64,000 bases of DNA from Ceratothoa steindachneri (taxonomy: Eukaryota; Arthropoda; Malacostraca; Isopoda; Cymothoidae), in contig OZ018321.1 of NCBI GenBank assembly GCA_963969495.1, forward strand, positions 192,849,895 to 192,913,894. The letters run 5' to 3'. Both the position numbers and the translations under genes were made by a program. Shown here in pieces: positions 1 to 12,303 of the stretch. Below the pieces are notes generated by a model. That model had not been told where the DNA came from. It did no database searches and saw only the letters and a list, made by a program, of their open reading frames with translations. How positions within the stretch are numbered: position 1 is the stretch's first letter; every line of letters begins with the position of its first letter.

Positions 1-727
1 GTTCTTATTATTGTATCATTGTTTCAATGCTAAAAGTGGTCCCTCCCGTCATATTTCAAGTCTTCAATCGGACTAGGTGTTCCTTTTTTGTGTACCTTTG
101 AGTGAGGTGGAACATGTATCCGTTGATGCCTTTAATTAAAGGGGTGGCGGACGAAGTGTGCATTTCGTCCTCGCGCACGTGAATGTGTCTTTATGTACGT
201 ATGTGAAAGAGGAGCGAATATATTATGTCGAATATTTAAAAAATTCTTAAAATGTACAGGATGAAGGTTGATCACAAGCAATGGAGAACTCGAAAAGGTG
301 TAATACATCCAGGTATTTGTGTCTGTGTAGTTGTTAATACATGCTGGGCAATGATTTCATTCGTGCGTTGCGGGGAAATGGGAGGAATATGGCAAAGAGA
401 AATGGCATATGATTGCCTTTTAATCGGAGAGGATCCAGGTTTTAATTAAGTAATAGCGAGGTCTTTGAAGAACTAATGGTAACCTTCGAGCTTGGATGCG
501 TGCAACGCTTTTTACTTCCTTTAAATTCGCTTCGGAAAAGCGTCTCGCATTAACCAATATTGACTCGTTTCTGCCAACGATAAATGAACGCGCTAAATAC
601 AGGATTCCGCCCCGAACAATAGCAATCCTCTACCCACATTTCCTGAATTTCATGTTCTTTTTCCTATTCGAATTTATTGTTACGTGATGTTTCAAGTACT
701 AAATAACTTGCTCACATTTATACACAG

Positions 728-728
<1 letters not shown>
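1..728. other. Unassigned AT-rich DNA
   Basis: I see no coding or repeat signal I can name here. The short open frames have no recognisable motif and are the kind expected by chance. Confidence 0.5.
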
Positions 729-774
<46 letters not shown>

Positions 775-806
775 AGAGAGAGAAAGAGAAAGAGAGAAAG
801 AGAGAG
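729..806. repeat. (GA)n microsatellite
   Basis: About 40 bases of pure GA dinucleotides are followed by an imperfect GA/GAAA-rich tail. Confidence 0.95.
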
Positions 807-1530
807 TTTAAAAGACATAATAGATTTTAATAGCATACCCGGTGAATCTCTTCAGAGGATTTGCTTGAGGTTACTTCGGCGAATCTGAAGAGCTAACAAC
901 AATTGAGGTTACATCCCAAGTGTGCTAATACGGACCTGTGTAGATACAACCACATTGGACTAGAATCCCACGCATCATATTGGAAGGATTATACCAGTAT
1001 TTTATCAGTCTGCCAATTTTATACTTTTACTCTATTGTTTCTAATTTCTCTACCTTCTCTTCGCTTGCCTTTTGTTATTCTCTCTATACCTACCATGCAT
1101 TCTAATTCAGTTTATCCCTTTAAAGGGTTGAAAGAAAGAGAGAGAGATGGAGAGATGGAGAAATAAGGAAGGTACCAAAGAAAATCCAGTCCATTTATTT
1201 TTCCTTAAATCACCCGAACGCCTTGCGTCATAGTTATGAACCTGGGATGCTAACCTCGTGTCGATCCTAGGTGACGTGCGGGGTATCTTTGGCATCGTGG
1301 AGTTGTACGATACCCGTTGCTCCAAAAGTGCAATTTCCGGCACTTCTTTATCATATGGGATCCCAGGGAGAGTCTGGTAATTGGAGGCAAGCTCACTTTT
1401 GATAAAGAGGCAACACCTTTACAAATCTCCTGCAGTCAATCGGAAGATGCATATCCAGCAATGGTACCCCTTAGAGCAGGGGAAGGAAAATTACGGATAA
1501 CATCGTATAACTCCTAAATGTTCTCAGGAC

Positions 1531-1533
<3 letters not shown>
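807..1533. other. Unassigned DNA
   Basis: No recognisable gene. A short purine-rich stretch (about 1128-1165) has GAAA/GAGA character. Open frames in both orientations overlap without any conserved motif. Confidence 0.5.

Positions 1534-1607
<74 letters not shown>
1534..1607. repeat. (TA)n microsatellite
   Basis: An uninterrupted TA array of about 74 bases. It directly abuts the left arm of the miniature Penelope-like inverted structure, as AT arrays do at the other Penelope-like copies in this window. Confidence 0.95.
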
Positions 1608-1610
<3 letters not shown>

Positions 1611-1812
1611 GAATTAAACCACATTCTCCGAAGACAATTTAATTCAGAACAGTTTCGGTGTATCTCACACCCTTATATGAACTTTTCTTATATTTTCTAT
1701 CCAGTGTCCGTTGAAAAAGGGTGTGAGATACACCGAAACTGTTCTGAATTAAATTGTCTTCGGAGAATGTGGTTTAATTCCTCATCTTTTCCTGTGATAT
1801 TGCATTAATTTT

Positions 1813-1817
<5 letters not shown>
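1606..1817 (+). mobile_element. Miniature Penelope-like end with inverted self-copy (family A)
   Basis: The two arms, 1606-1674 and 1717-1785, are inverted copies of 69 bases around a 42-base spacer. The right arm plus the tail 1786-1817 matches the 3' terminus of the Penelope-like element at 47087-48250, including the tail that leads into (AT)n. The spacer matches the sequence just upstream of that terminus, so the plus-strand copy is a severely 5'-truncated element (about 1675-1817) headed by an inverted copy of its own end. No coding capacity remains, and the ORF running through it is an artefact of the AT array. Assignment rests on direct comparison with the longer copy. Confidence 0.75.

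Positions 1818-1902
<85 letters not shown>
1818..1902. repeat. (AT)n followed by (GA)n
   Basis: About 62 bases of AT dinucleotide pass into a short GA run. This forms the right border of the miniature Penelope-like structure. Confidence 0.95.
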
Positions 1903-1968
1903 ATGTTAAGAACTTCTTTCACTCTTTGTTGTTGAGTCTAAATAGCCGGGAAAATGTGGAAATGATTG

Positions 1969-2040
1969 TCGGAGATTTAAAATAGGTGAAAAACATGACC
2001 CAAGAGAAAGTAGTAATTTCTCTTGGAACACTGGGGTAGG
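1969..2040. repeat. Dispersed repeat, copy 1 of 2
   Basis: About 70 bases resemble 2830-2905 in direct orientation. They share a GGAGATTTAAAA block and a GACCCAAGAGAAAG block at the same spacing, then a conserved ACACTGG. The origin is unknown. It lies just upstream of the protein-family fragment at 2062-2175 and may belong to the same insertion. Confidence 0.6.
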
Positions 2041-2061
2041 GAAGGCACGCGCTACTCCAGG

Positions 2062-2175
2062 GTTTTTGAACAGCTGGATTTTCCTTATGATCCTAGACAG
2101 TGGAGCCTTTTCATTAATAATGTCGCTTTATTGTACAAAACTGGTCTCTTACACAACGGCAATATTCTCCCATCC
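2062..2175 (+). pseudogene. Fragment of an uncharacterised invertebrate protein family
   Basis: A frame running through 2023-2205 contains YDPRQWSLFINN and, 13 residues later, LLHNGN. These correspond by eye to the W-LFIDSSKRSL and VLLHN signatures of the better-preserved pseudogene at 26121-27960 (see 27076-27160). Only this central block is present. The flanking parts of the family are not recognisable, so it is a short relic. I recall the family as repetitive and uncharacterised in many arthropods and cnidarians; its function is unknown. It could be an independent small insertion or the remains of a larger decayed copy. Confidence 0.55.
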
Positions 2176-2205
2176 ATTCTCGTTCTTTATCCTCTAATCT
2201 TTTAA

Positions 2206-2829
2206 TGGAAACATGAAAACATAACTTTTATTCCTGAAAATGTTAAGTACAATGAGCACTAATTTTTAATATGCGCAGATTAAAAGTAGTAGCAATGCTA
2301 AATGGTCTCCGGTCAGGTTATATTAATTTTGGTTTTTATTTCTGCAAGTTGTTTCGAGCGGAATATTGTAGATGTTTTTAATGGTCATCTCGAAGGAGTC
2401 AATCGTTGGCTCACATAACATAGTTTGCGCACCTATAGTTAAAAAAAAATGCCCCCTTTATATAAAATTCTACTAGTGAAGCATTTTGTCATGATTAACC
2501 ATGTTTCGCCCATTCAAAGGCTAATAAAGCGGAGATAAATGAAGTTATCTCCGTCGGACTTCAAATTCGTCAACTCATCGCAAGCAATAAATTTAAAGCT
2601 ACTATGAATGACTTAGAATTAGAGGCCGTCATGAATATAAGAATTTAGGCCTCAGTATTTTCCTAAAATTGCAATTCTTTGATTCGCATCTATTCCTTTT
2701 CCAGAGAATGTAGTAGAATTCAATGATAAACAAGGCGAAATATTTCATCAAAACATCTTATTTATCTATTTAAGAAGGTTTAAAAGCCTCTTCCACCATT
2801 TGTCGGATCTATCCAGTCGTGAAAAAGAT
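2206..2829. other. Unassigned AT-rich DNA
   Basis: No motif, repeat or coding signal recognised. Confidence 0.5.
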
Positions 2830-2905
2830 AGTGGGAGATTTAAAAGCGGTGCAAAATACGACCCAAGAGAAAGCACCAATTTTCCATGCAACACTGGATT
2901 GAGGG
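2830..2905. repeat. Dispersed repeat, copy 2 of 2
   Basis: Direct-orientation partner of 1969-2040, sharing the same ordered blocks. The pair is diverged, so it is old. Confidence 0.6.
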
Positions 2906-3545
2906 GGGTTGCTAAACTTCCAGGTTTTAGTTTTAGCATTTGCATTAGCACTATTACACTACCTCCCTCACCATATTTTAAGCGGTTACGAACACATTGA
3001 TACTATTAAAAACAGAAACGAGTAGAAATGGAGCCCGGCGATGTTATCCGAAGACTACTGGACTCTCCAGAGAGAGAAGGCATCGGGAATCTGAAAAATA
3101 GCTGTAAAATTTGGTAAACTCATTTCAATTTTGCTTTTCCTAATGCTCTAAAAATATAAAGTTCAGTTCATTTTCACTCAAAATTTATCATGTGGCTAAT
3201 AACATTTTGTCAAATGTATTCAAATAAACAGTTAAATGAACGTTACTTATTTATTGACAATATTTTGCATATTTTTATACATTTTTACATGTTAATGCTA
3301 GAATTTAGAGCAACATATATATATACAGGCTGGAAACACGAAATGCCGACTGATTTTTACAAATCATTTTAAATACTATTGATTATTTTTCTTTTGTCGG
3401 TTCTTTCAGGATTTATTGAATTTTGTGAATCAAATTATAAATTCATAAAAAACAATCACTAGTTTACACATATGACAGAATTTTTTTTATAATGTTGAAT
3501 TCCCTCGTGAGTGGATCTAGGTTTTTTTAAAACCTACTTCGAATA
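2906..3545. other. Unassigned AT-rich DNA
   Basis: No coding or RNA signal recognised. Short poly(T) and TATA runs only. Confidence 0.5.
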
Positions 3546-4330
3546 GTGAAAACAACAACCTTAAACGAGAGCACGACAAACAAGATTAGGCGAAACCCAA
3601 GGAGGAGTATCAGACAACTTGCTTGGGAGGCCAAAGTGAACCCGCCGACTATTCAAAAATTCCTAAAAGATGATTTGAAACTTCGTCTATTCAAGATAGC
3701 CTACGGCCATCTGCTTTCCTACTTCATCAAGAGGAAGAGAGTCAGAGTCGCAGTATGGGGTTGTTTACTGCCCAAGCAACTCACAACACCCAGAATGTTC
3801 GTGTTTGGGCACACAATAAAAATAAGATTCCAGTTAAACCGTTGGTATCTTTCAAGAGGTAGAAGCCAGCTTTGTGATGGTGTAGGCGGGCGTAACATTA
3901 GTGGACCCGAAAAACACTTATCATCTCTATTGAAAATGGTGTGTGGGGGAAAAGGGGTCAAGATCAATCAACATGCGTATTTTGAGATTTTGAAGAGAAT
4001 GTCATTCCTTGATACGATGCCATCATGTGAAGTGCCCGTGTAATCTTTGAACACCATGGAGCAATTTCATACACAGCCTAAAAAGTTTAAGACTGGTACC
4101 AGGCAGATTTCAAGGGTTTGGAGTCAAAGGAACTTTGGCCTCTCAGTTCGCCAGATTTTCACTCCATAGACTTTGAGGTTTAGTAGATGCTTGAAGAGAA
4201 GGTACCAAATCTCATCAAAGTGTTGAAGTTCTGGAGTGCAAACTGTAAAAGTGTTGAGGGAAAATATCAACTGAAACCTCGCGCGCCATTTGCGCTCAGT
4301 TCAGGTCATTCCTAGACTACGTGTTATTGA
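3546..4330 (+). pseudogene. Tc1/mariner-type transposase pseudogene
   Basis: The first 165 codons start with a helix-turn-helix-like stretch, IRRNPRRSIRQLAWEAKVN, followed by KFLKDDLKLRLFKIAYGHLL. Both are typical of the N-terminal DNA-binding region of mariner-related transposases. A later frame at about 4128-4260 gives FWPLSSPDFHSIDFEV, the region around the last catalytic aspartate, followed by in-frame stops. The catalytic centre between them is scrambled by frameshifts, so it cannot be active. The N-terminal pattern resembles the pseudogene at 9670-10235, suggesting one lineage (mariner/maT-like; the exact clade is not resolved). No terminal inverted repeats were identified. Confidence 0.7.
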
Positions 4331-5120
4331 CGCAAAAGACGGTCACATTCTATATTAGTCACATAATCTTGTAGCATATAATTATTATTTCGTTTTACTG
4401 CGAGTATTATCTAATATTATATTTTGTTGTATAAATAATTGAATAAATATCAGTTTACACTTCAATATTTAATTAATTTGTCATTCGCAATTTGCGAAAA
4501 ACTGGAGTCATTTTGTAAAAAAAGGAAAAAGTAATTTTTGTGATTTGCGTACAAAAATGCATCACTTTCGCGTCTCTGTTGCAAAATCCTTTTTATACAG
4601 TCTCTTTGATAAATCAATTTGTATTTAAGTGAATAATTTAATGTATTACTAAAATATTTAGCGCATTTAACTAATATAATCAAATTAATTATTTTTGTAA
4701 TTTATCACATAATTCAAACTTTCTCTTCCTTTCCAGAGTAAAAAGTAGCAATTAAACTTTCTTTAAATTCAACCAAACACTCCATGCCTTAGTTGGTGTA
4801 GGGGGTGAAGCATAGTAAAAGAAAATAGTTCTTACTGACATACACTTTAGTGCAAATTAGTGCTACTGGCGCCTACTGCTTTAGTGTACAGAATTGGGCG
4901 CAGGCTCTGGACTTAAACGGTAGTAACTTTTGAATGCGCCATAGGCATTTTAGTAAGGCAATATCGACAAACTCCTACAACGCAAACGAAAAGTTCTCAA
5001 AAGTTCATCAGTTTTAGAAGTTGAAGTAATATTTTTTACAGTTAAAAAAGAATTTTCCTAATTGAAGCGCCAATCAATACATGAACTGAAACATTCTGTG
5101 TCCTTTCAACATAAAAAACA
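4331..5120. other. Unassigned AT-rich DNA
   Basis: No recognisable gene. It may include the decayed 3' flank of the preceding transposon. Confidence 0.5.
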
Positions 5121-5144
5121 ACAACAAATTGCATCATTCATCTA

Positions 5145-5640
5145 AAGCAGTGATTTCCAACGTGGGGCGTATGCCCCACCACTGTGTCCTGGAAAATTTT
5201 TGGTGGGGCGTGAGCGTTGGATCCAAGAATTTTTTTGACCATCCATCTGATTTTTTTTTTATAATTTTGCTAAATGGCAATTTGACAACCAACAGGTATA
5301 TGAAGTGTGATAAAATTGGTTCATTAGCTGATTTAGCTCAGTCGAAGCTTGGGAATATAACATGATGAATCAGTGAAAACTTTGCTCTAAATAAAAGGAA
5401 GCATTATATGACGAGGTTGAAAGGAAATACCCTAACACTGCTACATTAGCGAGGAAAGTTGGGATTCATTTTCCTTCGCCATATTTGGATGAATTTGGCT
5501 TCATTGCTGTTGACGATTTGCTCCGAGCCAAAAGAAACCGACTTAAAATTACAAAATGTGGCGATTTAAGGATGAAGCTAACAAAATTGATTCCTCGAAT
5601 CCCTAAAGTGATTCTTTTATCTTTAGGTGGTCAATAAATT
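5145..5640 (+). pseudogene. hAT-like transposase C-terminal remnant
   Basis: The frame covering about 5445-5600 reads LARKVGIHF, then PYLDEFGF, AKRNRLKI and GDLRMKLTKLIPRIP. This is the order of the conserved C-terminal dimerisation region of hAT-family (ZBED-like) transposases, where a YxxE-GFS block, an R-N-RL block and a DLR-L-LT block follow one another. The upstream stretch from 5145 has a GTGGGGCG-rich segment repeated twice, perhaps part of the element's non-coding end. The DDE core and BED finger are missing. Frameshifts and stops make it a relic. The family call is from motif order recalled, not from an alignment. Confidence 0.55.
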
Positions 5641-8600
5641 TTAATTAGTTTCATGTGTACGCAGTAGTTAAGATTACAATATTAAAAATAGTTATAAATA
5701 TATTTTTTAGAAAACCACCCGTTTTTTTATGGAAAACCTTTGTGGGTCTGGGGAAGGAAAAGAAGTTGGAGAAAAGAAGTTAAGCCACATTAGGTGCGAT
5801 TCGGATTGATTTGTCAGCGGCTACTATACTCACTAATGATCCATGGTTTAGATCCTACTTTAAGCTGTAGTTCGCGAGTGAGAAAGTTCCTGGGAAAGAT
5901 GTCAGATCCGTGCCGAAACAACGCGTCTCTACATTCGATGCTTTGTCTCGGAGTCTCAAGATTTGAATGAATTTCGAGCCATTTCGTCCAAAGGAAAGTC
6001 AACGCCAAATATTATGTAAAAATCATAATAAATAAATATTTTGCAAATATTGTGATTATTGGAAATAAAATATCCAACTCACATTTAAGGATCCTAAAAT
6101 CTATTAGTTTAACAATAAAAGATGGGGTCTCTACATCTTTCCAAGCTGTCACTACTTATTTATAAGTGCACCCTTGTATCTGGGGCTTCTAAAACGTGTT
6201 CTTCAACTACTCACATATTTTAAAACATGATGAATATTCAATTCATTCTTCACGTTTAATCTTCGTGTAAGCATTTGTCACCGCCAGCAAGATTCTTTGT
6301 ATCCTGCCGAGGCTTGTTTTGATCGGATCCAGATGAGACAACCCGGGTCTGACACTTGTTAGAAAAAGAAAGAAACAAAACAGAGGAAAGAGGAGAAAAT
6401 AGAGTAATAATGAAAAAAATCGTGAATCACCAATAAAGTTAAAGAAAAAACATTATTTCAACTTATATGGTCACTTGACAACCAAAGATAGCAACTTCAG
6501 ATTACAATGTTCTTTGCCCGAAGCCTAGGAATTCAAAATTAAGAACTAATTTGACAGATCATCAACTCACTACCCTCTTCTAATGAACCTTCAAACCAAA
6601 GTTCCACTATACAAAGATCACATTAGCCTTCCGGTTAAACAATTCACCCCGGAATGAAAGGCTCGCTTTCGGTTCCCGGGATAGAGCGTAAAAGTAAAAG
6701 ATCATCTCACGCTCCATTCCAGCCTCGACATTAGATTTCCTCCCAGGTCATTTCATGATTCATAACATACAACCCCCCTGGAAAGCGCACCCTTTCTAGT
6801 GCTATCGAGACGAGTATAAATCACGCGGAACATTTTATTGCGTTCCCAAAATGAAGCTATTAGACACATAAATTTCTCCCAAAATAGGTGTTGCGAGAAT
6901 CTGCGTCGGACTAATTGTACATTTAGGATATAAGGGATTGCCTCATATCTTGACTGCAAGCAGTGGGTTCTGGAATCTCTTGAATTATGTTCCCAAAACA
7001 ACATTTTCTAATCTTTTAGGGGGATAGGTTTTAGGGGTTTAGGTTAGACTACCAGAGCGTAACACAATAAATTGAAATGCACACTCTAAAATCGACGCCA
7101 TGATAATTTCCACAGAACAAAAAATAATCCACCTGAATGGCCATTATCATACGGCTTCTGCCGGTCACAATAACATCAACACACGTTACTATCACATATG
7201 AAATAAATTATTATTTTCATTATAATTCTCCATAAAATTCAAAATACCAAAACCACTTCAATATTTATACATCAATACCAACCTCACTACAATTCATAAC
7301 AATTTCAATACCAATGCATCCAGTGCCGACCACACTACAATTAAATAAGGTAAACCGCAACAAAACTCAAACTAATTAATCCATAATAAATCCTCCCAGA
7401 ACATCAAAATTACTATAACAACAATAATAAATCTTACGGTCGCTACTCACCCTCAGAATACCATCATAACAGATTAGCATCAGAACGCCACACAAAACCA
7501 TCAAATTTACACCTTAAAAACTCATCAAATTCTACGAATCAATCACTTCCATTCATAACAACCTCCGCTGTCACTTTTTCTCTTACTTCCTCCAACATTT
7601 TTCTAACGCTATCCAAACTTAACCCAACTTCCAAACCTCACCGTCAAAGACGAAAGAGTTGAATGTGGAGAAGAAAGGACGGAATATCGAGAAGCGTATG
7701 CACGTATACATAAGAGAGAGCAAAAAAGACTTTGCTCTTCCAGTTAATCTGAAACAGCAGAAGTAATACGTTTTAAGCTGAAATTTATCAAACTTCATAA
7801 ATAATGTGTGTATAAACGTATAGGAATGGGGTGTAAGTTGAGTGTGTGATCTCAAACACCTAATTAATATTTGCTAATATTATAGCTATAAAATTTCCGT
7901 AAATCTAACGATAAATATCAGTGTCTATTTATTACACAACCTTCGGGTATCAATTCGTAATATCAGTATTGGAACGGAGCTTGGCACTCGTAAATTTACC
8001 TCTCGAAGATCAACTCCGGCGATAAAAGATGACCGCAAATTGAAAATAAATTATGGATTTTTAATTTTCCCCAACACTATACGCGCGCAGATGCATATAT
8101 ATTTATGAATATATATACATGTAGTCATCTCTTGCGTAAAATGATACTGGGCCAGAGAGGCAAGTATGTAGGGAAAATATTATATTAATAAAGAAACCTC
8201 GAAATTCACTATACTTTTATTGATCGCAATTACAGTCTAATAAGATGACAAAGATTTCGAGGGGAGTGGGCAGAGAAAGGAAGAATTGAAATCAGGCTTT
8301 TGAAGAAAGGGCATGAGGGGAGAAACAGCCCGAAGAAAAAATAACAGCTCTGTGGGGAAACAATGAATGAGGGGTTTATCTCCGTATACGGAAATGAACC
8401 TAAACTACGAACTTTGACCGTTGATCGAGCGTAAATAATTGGATAAAACGGAATCTCGAATCGGTCGTGGTCTTAGAGTTCGTACTGTGAAGTCAGTGTG
8501 TTCCTTTATACGAACAGCTCTAGAGAGTATTATGTACCCTACTGGTTGGAAGACTAGGCATGGTTAGGAATGGTGTCAGATCATTATCATCCCTTGTTTT

Positions 8601-9640
8601 GCTCCGTCCCTCCTGCGAGCTGAAGACGATTTAACATTTTGGTGAAGTTGAGCCACAACGAATCTGGTTAATTGACAGATGGAGCCCAACTTTGTTTGAA
8701 CTTGGGGCTTAGATCCCCCTTAAGCTATAGTTCCCCAGCGATAAAGTTCTCAAAAAGAAAAGAAATGACTGGTGGTCGTAAATCCCGTACAACAAACTGC
8801 CCCCCAAACCATAGTTTTTTTCTGCTGTCGGACTCCTCCCATAAGGCACCAAGCTAAAGTTCCGTTGATCGTCGCTCATTTACTAGTTTACACGTGAAGA
8901 CTTCTTCAATTAAAAGTATTTAATACCTTAAAGGAAGTCTTTTATCCATTAATACTCCTAAACATTATTTTGGTGGCATTTTTGCCACCTATTCCTATAC
9001 CGACTAATACCAATTTCACTTAGGATCTGTACACTAATGTAAGATCTAAATCACGAGTTGCTACAGCGCCTACGGTGAGTGGCAGCTACAGATATATCAA
9101 CTCGACTCGATTTGTGTTCTCATCCCACAAGAAATCAAAACCGGTGTGGTTTAACTCCATCCATGTACGAAGCGGCATTCCGACTGAGATGAGTCGCAAC
9201 CACGATTAATAAACAGTAAATTAAGTAATCTCTGTCGTAATATCGCTCATGGTCGAATAAATTTAATTGAAGGATTTGGATCGATTGAGAAGCTCAAATC
9301 CTACTCGCAGCAGGACATGCAGGGTATTCGCGCTTAATTTGACGATTTAAATGTTTCATTTTTTCAGGAACACATTGATATATCGATGGACAGTCAACGG
9401 CGTTGGGTAGCGTACAGAGTAAAATTGTAGTTGAGAAAAGGTTAGCTGACATGGAGCACTGAAAGCCATCGTAATATTGATAAAGAGAGTTACCTCCATC
9501 ATGATGATTCGCATCTAGTATCAAAATATCGACATCATAACTGGTGCTCGATGCTCTATTAACGATGTAAATGCTGTAAGACGTGACATGGGCAGCTGCA
9601 ACAGAGACTACGAAGCCGTGGTCAGCATAAAGGAACACAG
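5641..9640. other. Unassigned 4-kb stretch
   Basis: No reliable gene seen. Two short segments, 5846-5890 and 8707-8752, resemble each other (TTTAGATCC, CTTTAAGCTGTAGTTCGCGAG-type pattern) and may be an unnamed dispersed repeat. An open frame of 114 codons on the minus strand (9294-9638) has no motif I recognise and no homopolymer artefact. It is left unassigned. Confidence 0.45.
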
Positions 9641-9669
9641 CAGGCGTTCGTACTGCGCCCGTACGTCAA

Positions 9670-10235
9670 GGCAAGTTGATGGAAGACCCGAGAAAGCGAA
9701 TCCAGGCTTTGGCGAGAACATGGGTGTTGGAGTTACCACTATGAAGCTGGCCCTGAATTAGGATCTTCGCTATCACTCGGACAAGGGGTGCAAGGAACAA
9801 ATTTTGAAAACGAAGGTCAAGGAGAACCACTTGACGAACTCAAAGAAGCTCCTAAACAAGCTGAAGCATCATATTGAGCCGGGGATGATCTGATTCTTCT
9901 CAGATGAAAACAACTTCTACCAGGACCAGTTGCACAACACCCAGAACAACAAATGGCTTGCATATAATATATTCGACATTTCCACTATCATGAAAACCAA
10001 ATTCCCCAAAACTCTCATATTCTGTGGGTGTGTCTCGAGTAAGGGTGACGTAATGTCGCTCCACATCTTTGAGCACGGTCTTAGGCTCAATTCAGACGGA
10101 TATGTAGAGCTGCTGAAAATTGTGGTCAAATTTCTACAACTTCACCATTCCTTATTTCTGGCCTTCTACATCCCCCGATTGTAATCTTATTGGTTACTAT
10201 GTGTGGGGAGCGATTGAGAAAGAGACCAACCGCTG
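9670..10235 (+). pseudogene. Mariner/maT-like transposase pseudogene with core deletion
   Basis: Successive frames give EDPRKRIQALA (helix-turn-helix region), FFSDENNFYQDQLHNTQNNKW (first catalytic Asp block), then GCVSSKGDVM, GLRLNSDGYVELLK, and finally FWPSTSPDCNLIGYYVWGAIEKETN around the third catalytic residue. The block normally carrying the second catalytic Asp between GYVELLKIVV and the SPDCN motif is absent: the sequence jumps within about 20 codons, so roughly 40 residues are deleted. Stops and at least two frameshifts are present upstream. It would have catalysed cut-and-paste transposition at TA sites and is certainly dead here. The SPD block and N-terminal pattern resemble the copy at 3546-4330. 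Confidence 0.75.
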
Positions 10236-10240
10236 AGATA

Positions 10241-10674
10241 TTGCTGTGGAGGGAAGTTATTATATGCAAACCGTCAAAAGTTTAGCCACAACACCCTTTA
10301 TATCTGTTTCCCCATGTATGATTTGCATGTAATTCATCGCCTGATTTTCTTTCATAGCACATAAATGATACTACTTCTTTTGAATTGCTCTATTGGAGTT
10401 GTATATGTACCTTACATAATATAAAGACATTTCGCAAGGATCTTTGCAAGGCAATAGAGTTGTAAGCGAGTAAATTGCGCTGACCTTAAGTTGTGAGAAA
10501 GAGATTGATGGTCATGATAAAACAAAACTTTTATAAAATAACAAAAAACAGACTTTTCCAAATGAGCCTCTGAAACAAAGGTGAACCAATGCTGTGTTAG
10601 AAAGAAACAATTGAAACCAAAATTAAAGACAAATTTCAGAATAAAAATTACAAAATTGAAACGAAGGCTGAATT
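10241..10674. other. Unassigned DNA
   Basis: Nothing recognised. It probably includes the transposon's 3' flank. Confidence 0.5.
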
Positions 10675-11305
10675 TCTTTGTTTCTAGCTAAATTAAATTT
10701 CTTGCTTCTGCTCTGACAATACCCCTCTAGCCCAAATTTCTTTGCTTCTAACTTCCGCTCTGACATTACCTCTTTATCCTAGATTTCTTTGTTCTAGATT
10801 TATTAAATTTCTTGATTTAGCTCTTGCAACATCCCCTTAGCCCAATTTCTTTGCTTCTAACTTTTTCTCTTACAACACCCCTTTAGCCTAAATTTCTTTG
10901 CTTCTAGCTTCATTAAATTTTTTGCATTTTCTCTGACTACCCCTTTAGCCCAAATTTCTTTGCTCTTCCTTCTGCTCTGATAACACTCCTGTTCACAAAT
11001 TTTTTTTTGTTTCTAGTTACAATAGATTTCTTGCATCTGTTTCGAAAACCTCTTTAGCCCAATTTTTTTTTGCTTCTAGCTTCTACCTCCTTAAGCCTAT
11101 TTTTTTTGCTTCTAGCTACATTAAGTTTTTTGCTTCTGCTCTCACAAGACCCCATTAACCAAAATTTATTTGCTTCTAGCTAGATTAATTTTCGTGCTTC
11201 TGCTCTGAAACACCCTTTTTGTCCAACTTTCTTTGCTTATAGTTAAATTAAATTTCTCGCTTTTGCTCTGACAACACCCCTTTTAGCCCAAATTTCTCTC
11301 AGTGC
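10675..11305. repeat. Minisatellite, unit about 66 bases with shorter variants
   Basis: The ordered motifs TTTCTTTGCTTCTAGCT, ATTAAATTTCTTGC, TTCTGCTCTGACAA and ACCCCTTTAGCC recur roughly ten times. Some units drop the ATTAAATTT block. Divergence between units is high, so it is old. One strand is strongly pyrimidine-rich. Confidence 0.9.
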
Positions 11306-12252
11306 GTATAATCTTTTATTATGGATCTTGATATTTTGCAAACGTTTATGTTTAACTTTACATTGAGGTATACTGCAACAGGTACTAAGGAGTTTAAGCA
11401 CACGTATATTTTAGTATCAGTTGCTAAACTTTCAGTCGATGAATTGGACCAAGGCCACAAGATCCTGTGCCAAGAATCTGGAATAGTTGGCAAATCATTG
11501 AAAATTACAAGTTAGGAATCTCTTTAATAGTAAATGTCTATTTTATCCTCATTGTTCATTACAAACTGAGATTCATGTGATTAGTTTATGCACAGAACGA
11601 ATAAACGAAACAAAAAATTCTTGCCAAATTTAGAGATCAGTAAATTGTGCAGACTATTTTCGAAATTAATTATATCAAACAAGATACAACTGGAAAAATA
11701 ATTGGAATTGATCAGTATTAAGCAATCTTTGCGTATGAGAGCCATATCAAAATATGAGTTTTCTGCATTGTCAACAGTACAATTCGATCTCTACGCTTCA
11801 TGAGAATGAGTGAATCTAGAGATAATGGCATTAACACTGTTTTCAAGGGCAAATTGATCAGTGGAAATCCGTAAAATTTGTGACCATGTGATAACTCACA
11901 AAGGTGTTAATCATATATTGCATAGCGTCAATCTTAGTACTTACTTTAGTTGTCATATATTCCATTGAATCCTTTTAAAGTAGGCACGAAAAGAATGAAA
12001 GCAGTGATGCGAGAGAGAATTTATGGGAAGTAATTTCATATATGTGGCAGAAAAGATTTTCAAACTATTTTTTGAAGTTTTTGCGAATTTATTGCTTTAA
12101 ATTTCTCTTTTGAATGAAGGCGTTATTTATTATCTGTTCAAATTTATACTTTTTATTGAAAGGATACTATTTGAGTTATAATTAATGGGATTAAAAAAAA
12201 ATAATAAACTAGGTTTTATTCACTATTCTTTCTTGGCGTGACATTTATTTTA

Positions 12253-12255
<3 letters not shown>
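11306..12255. other. Unassigned AT-rich DNA
   Basis: No gene recognised. Overlapping 64-codon frames on both strands (11299-11515) lack conserved motifs. Confidence 0.5.

Positions 12256-12299
<44 letters not shown>
12256..12299. repeat. (AT)n microsatellite
   Basis: About 44 bases of AT dinucleotide. Antisense Tyr-Ile frames through it are artefacts. Confidence 0.95.

Positions 12300-12303
<4 letters not shown>

Noticed and set aside
1518..1808. 96-codon frame with Tyr-Ile repeats
   Set aside because: It is the translation of a (TA)n array plus the miniature Penelope-like end. Similar frames at 12245-12478, 35844-36035, 45547-45810, 48207-48456 and 50531-50743 were rejected for the same reason.
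9294..9638. 114-codon minus-strand frame as a gene
   Set aside because: No motif, signal peptide or conserved neighbour was recognised. The length is within chance for AT-rich DNA.
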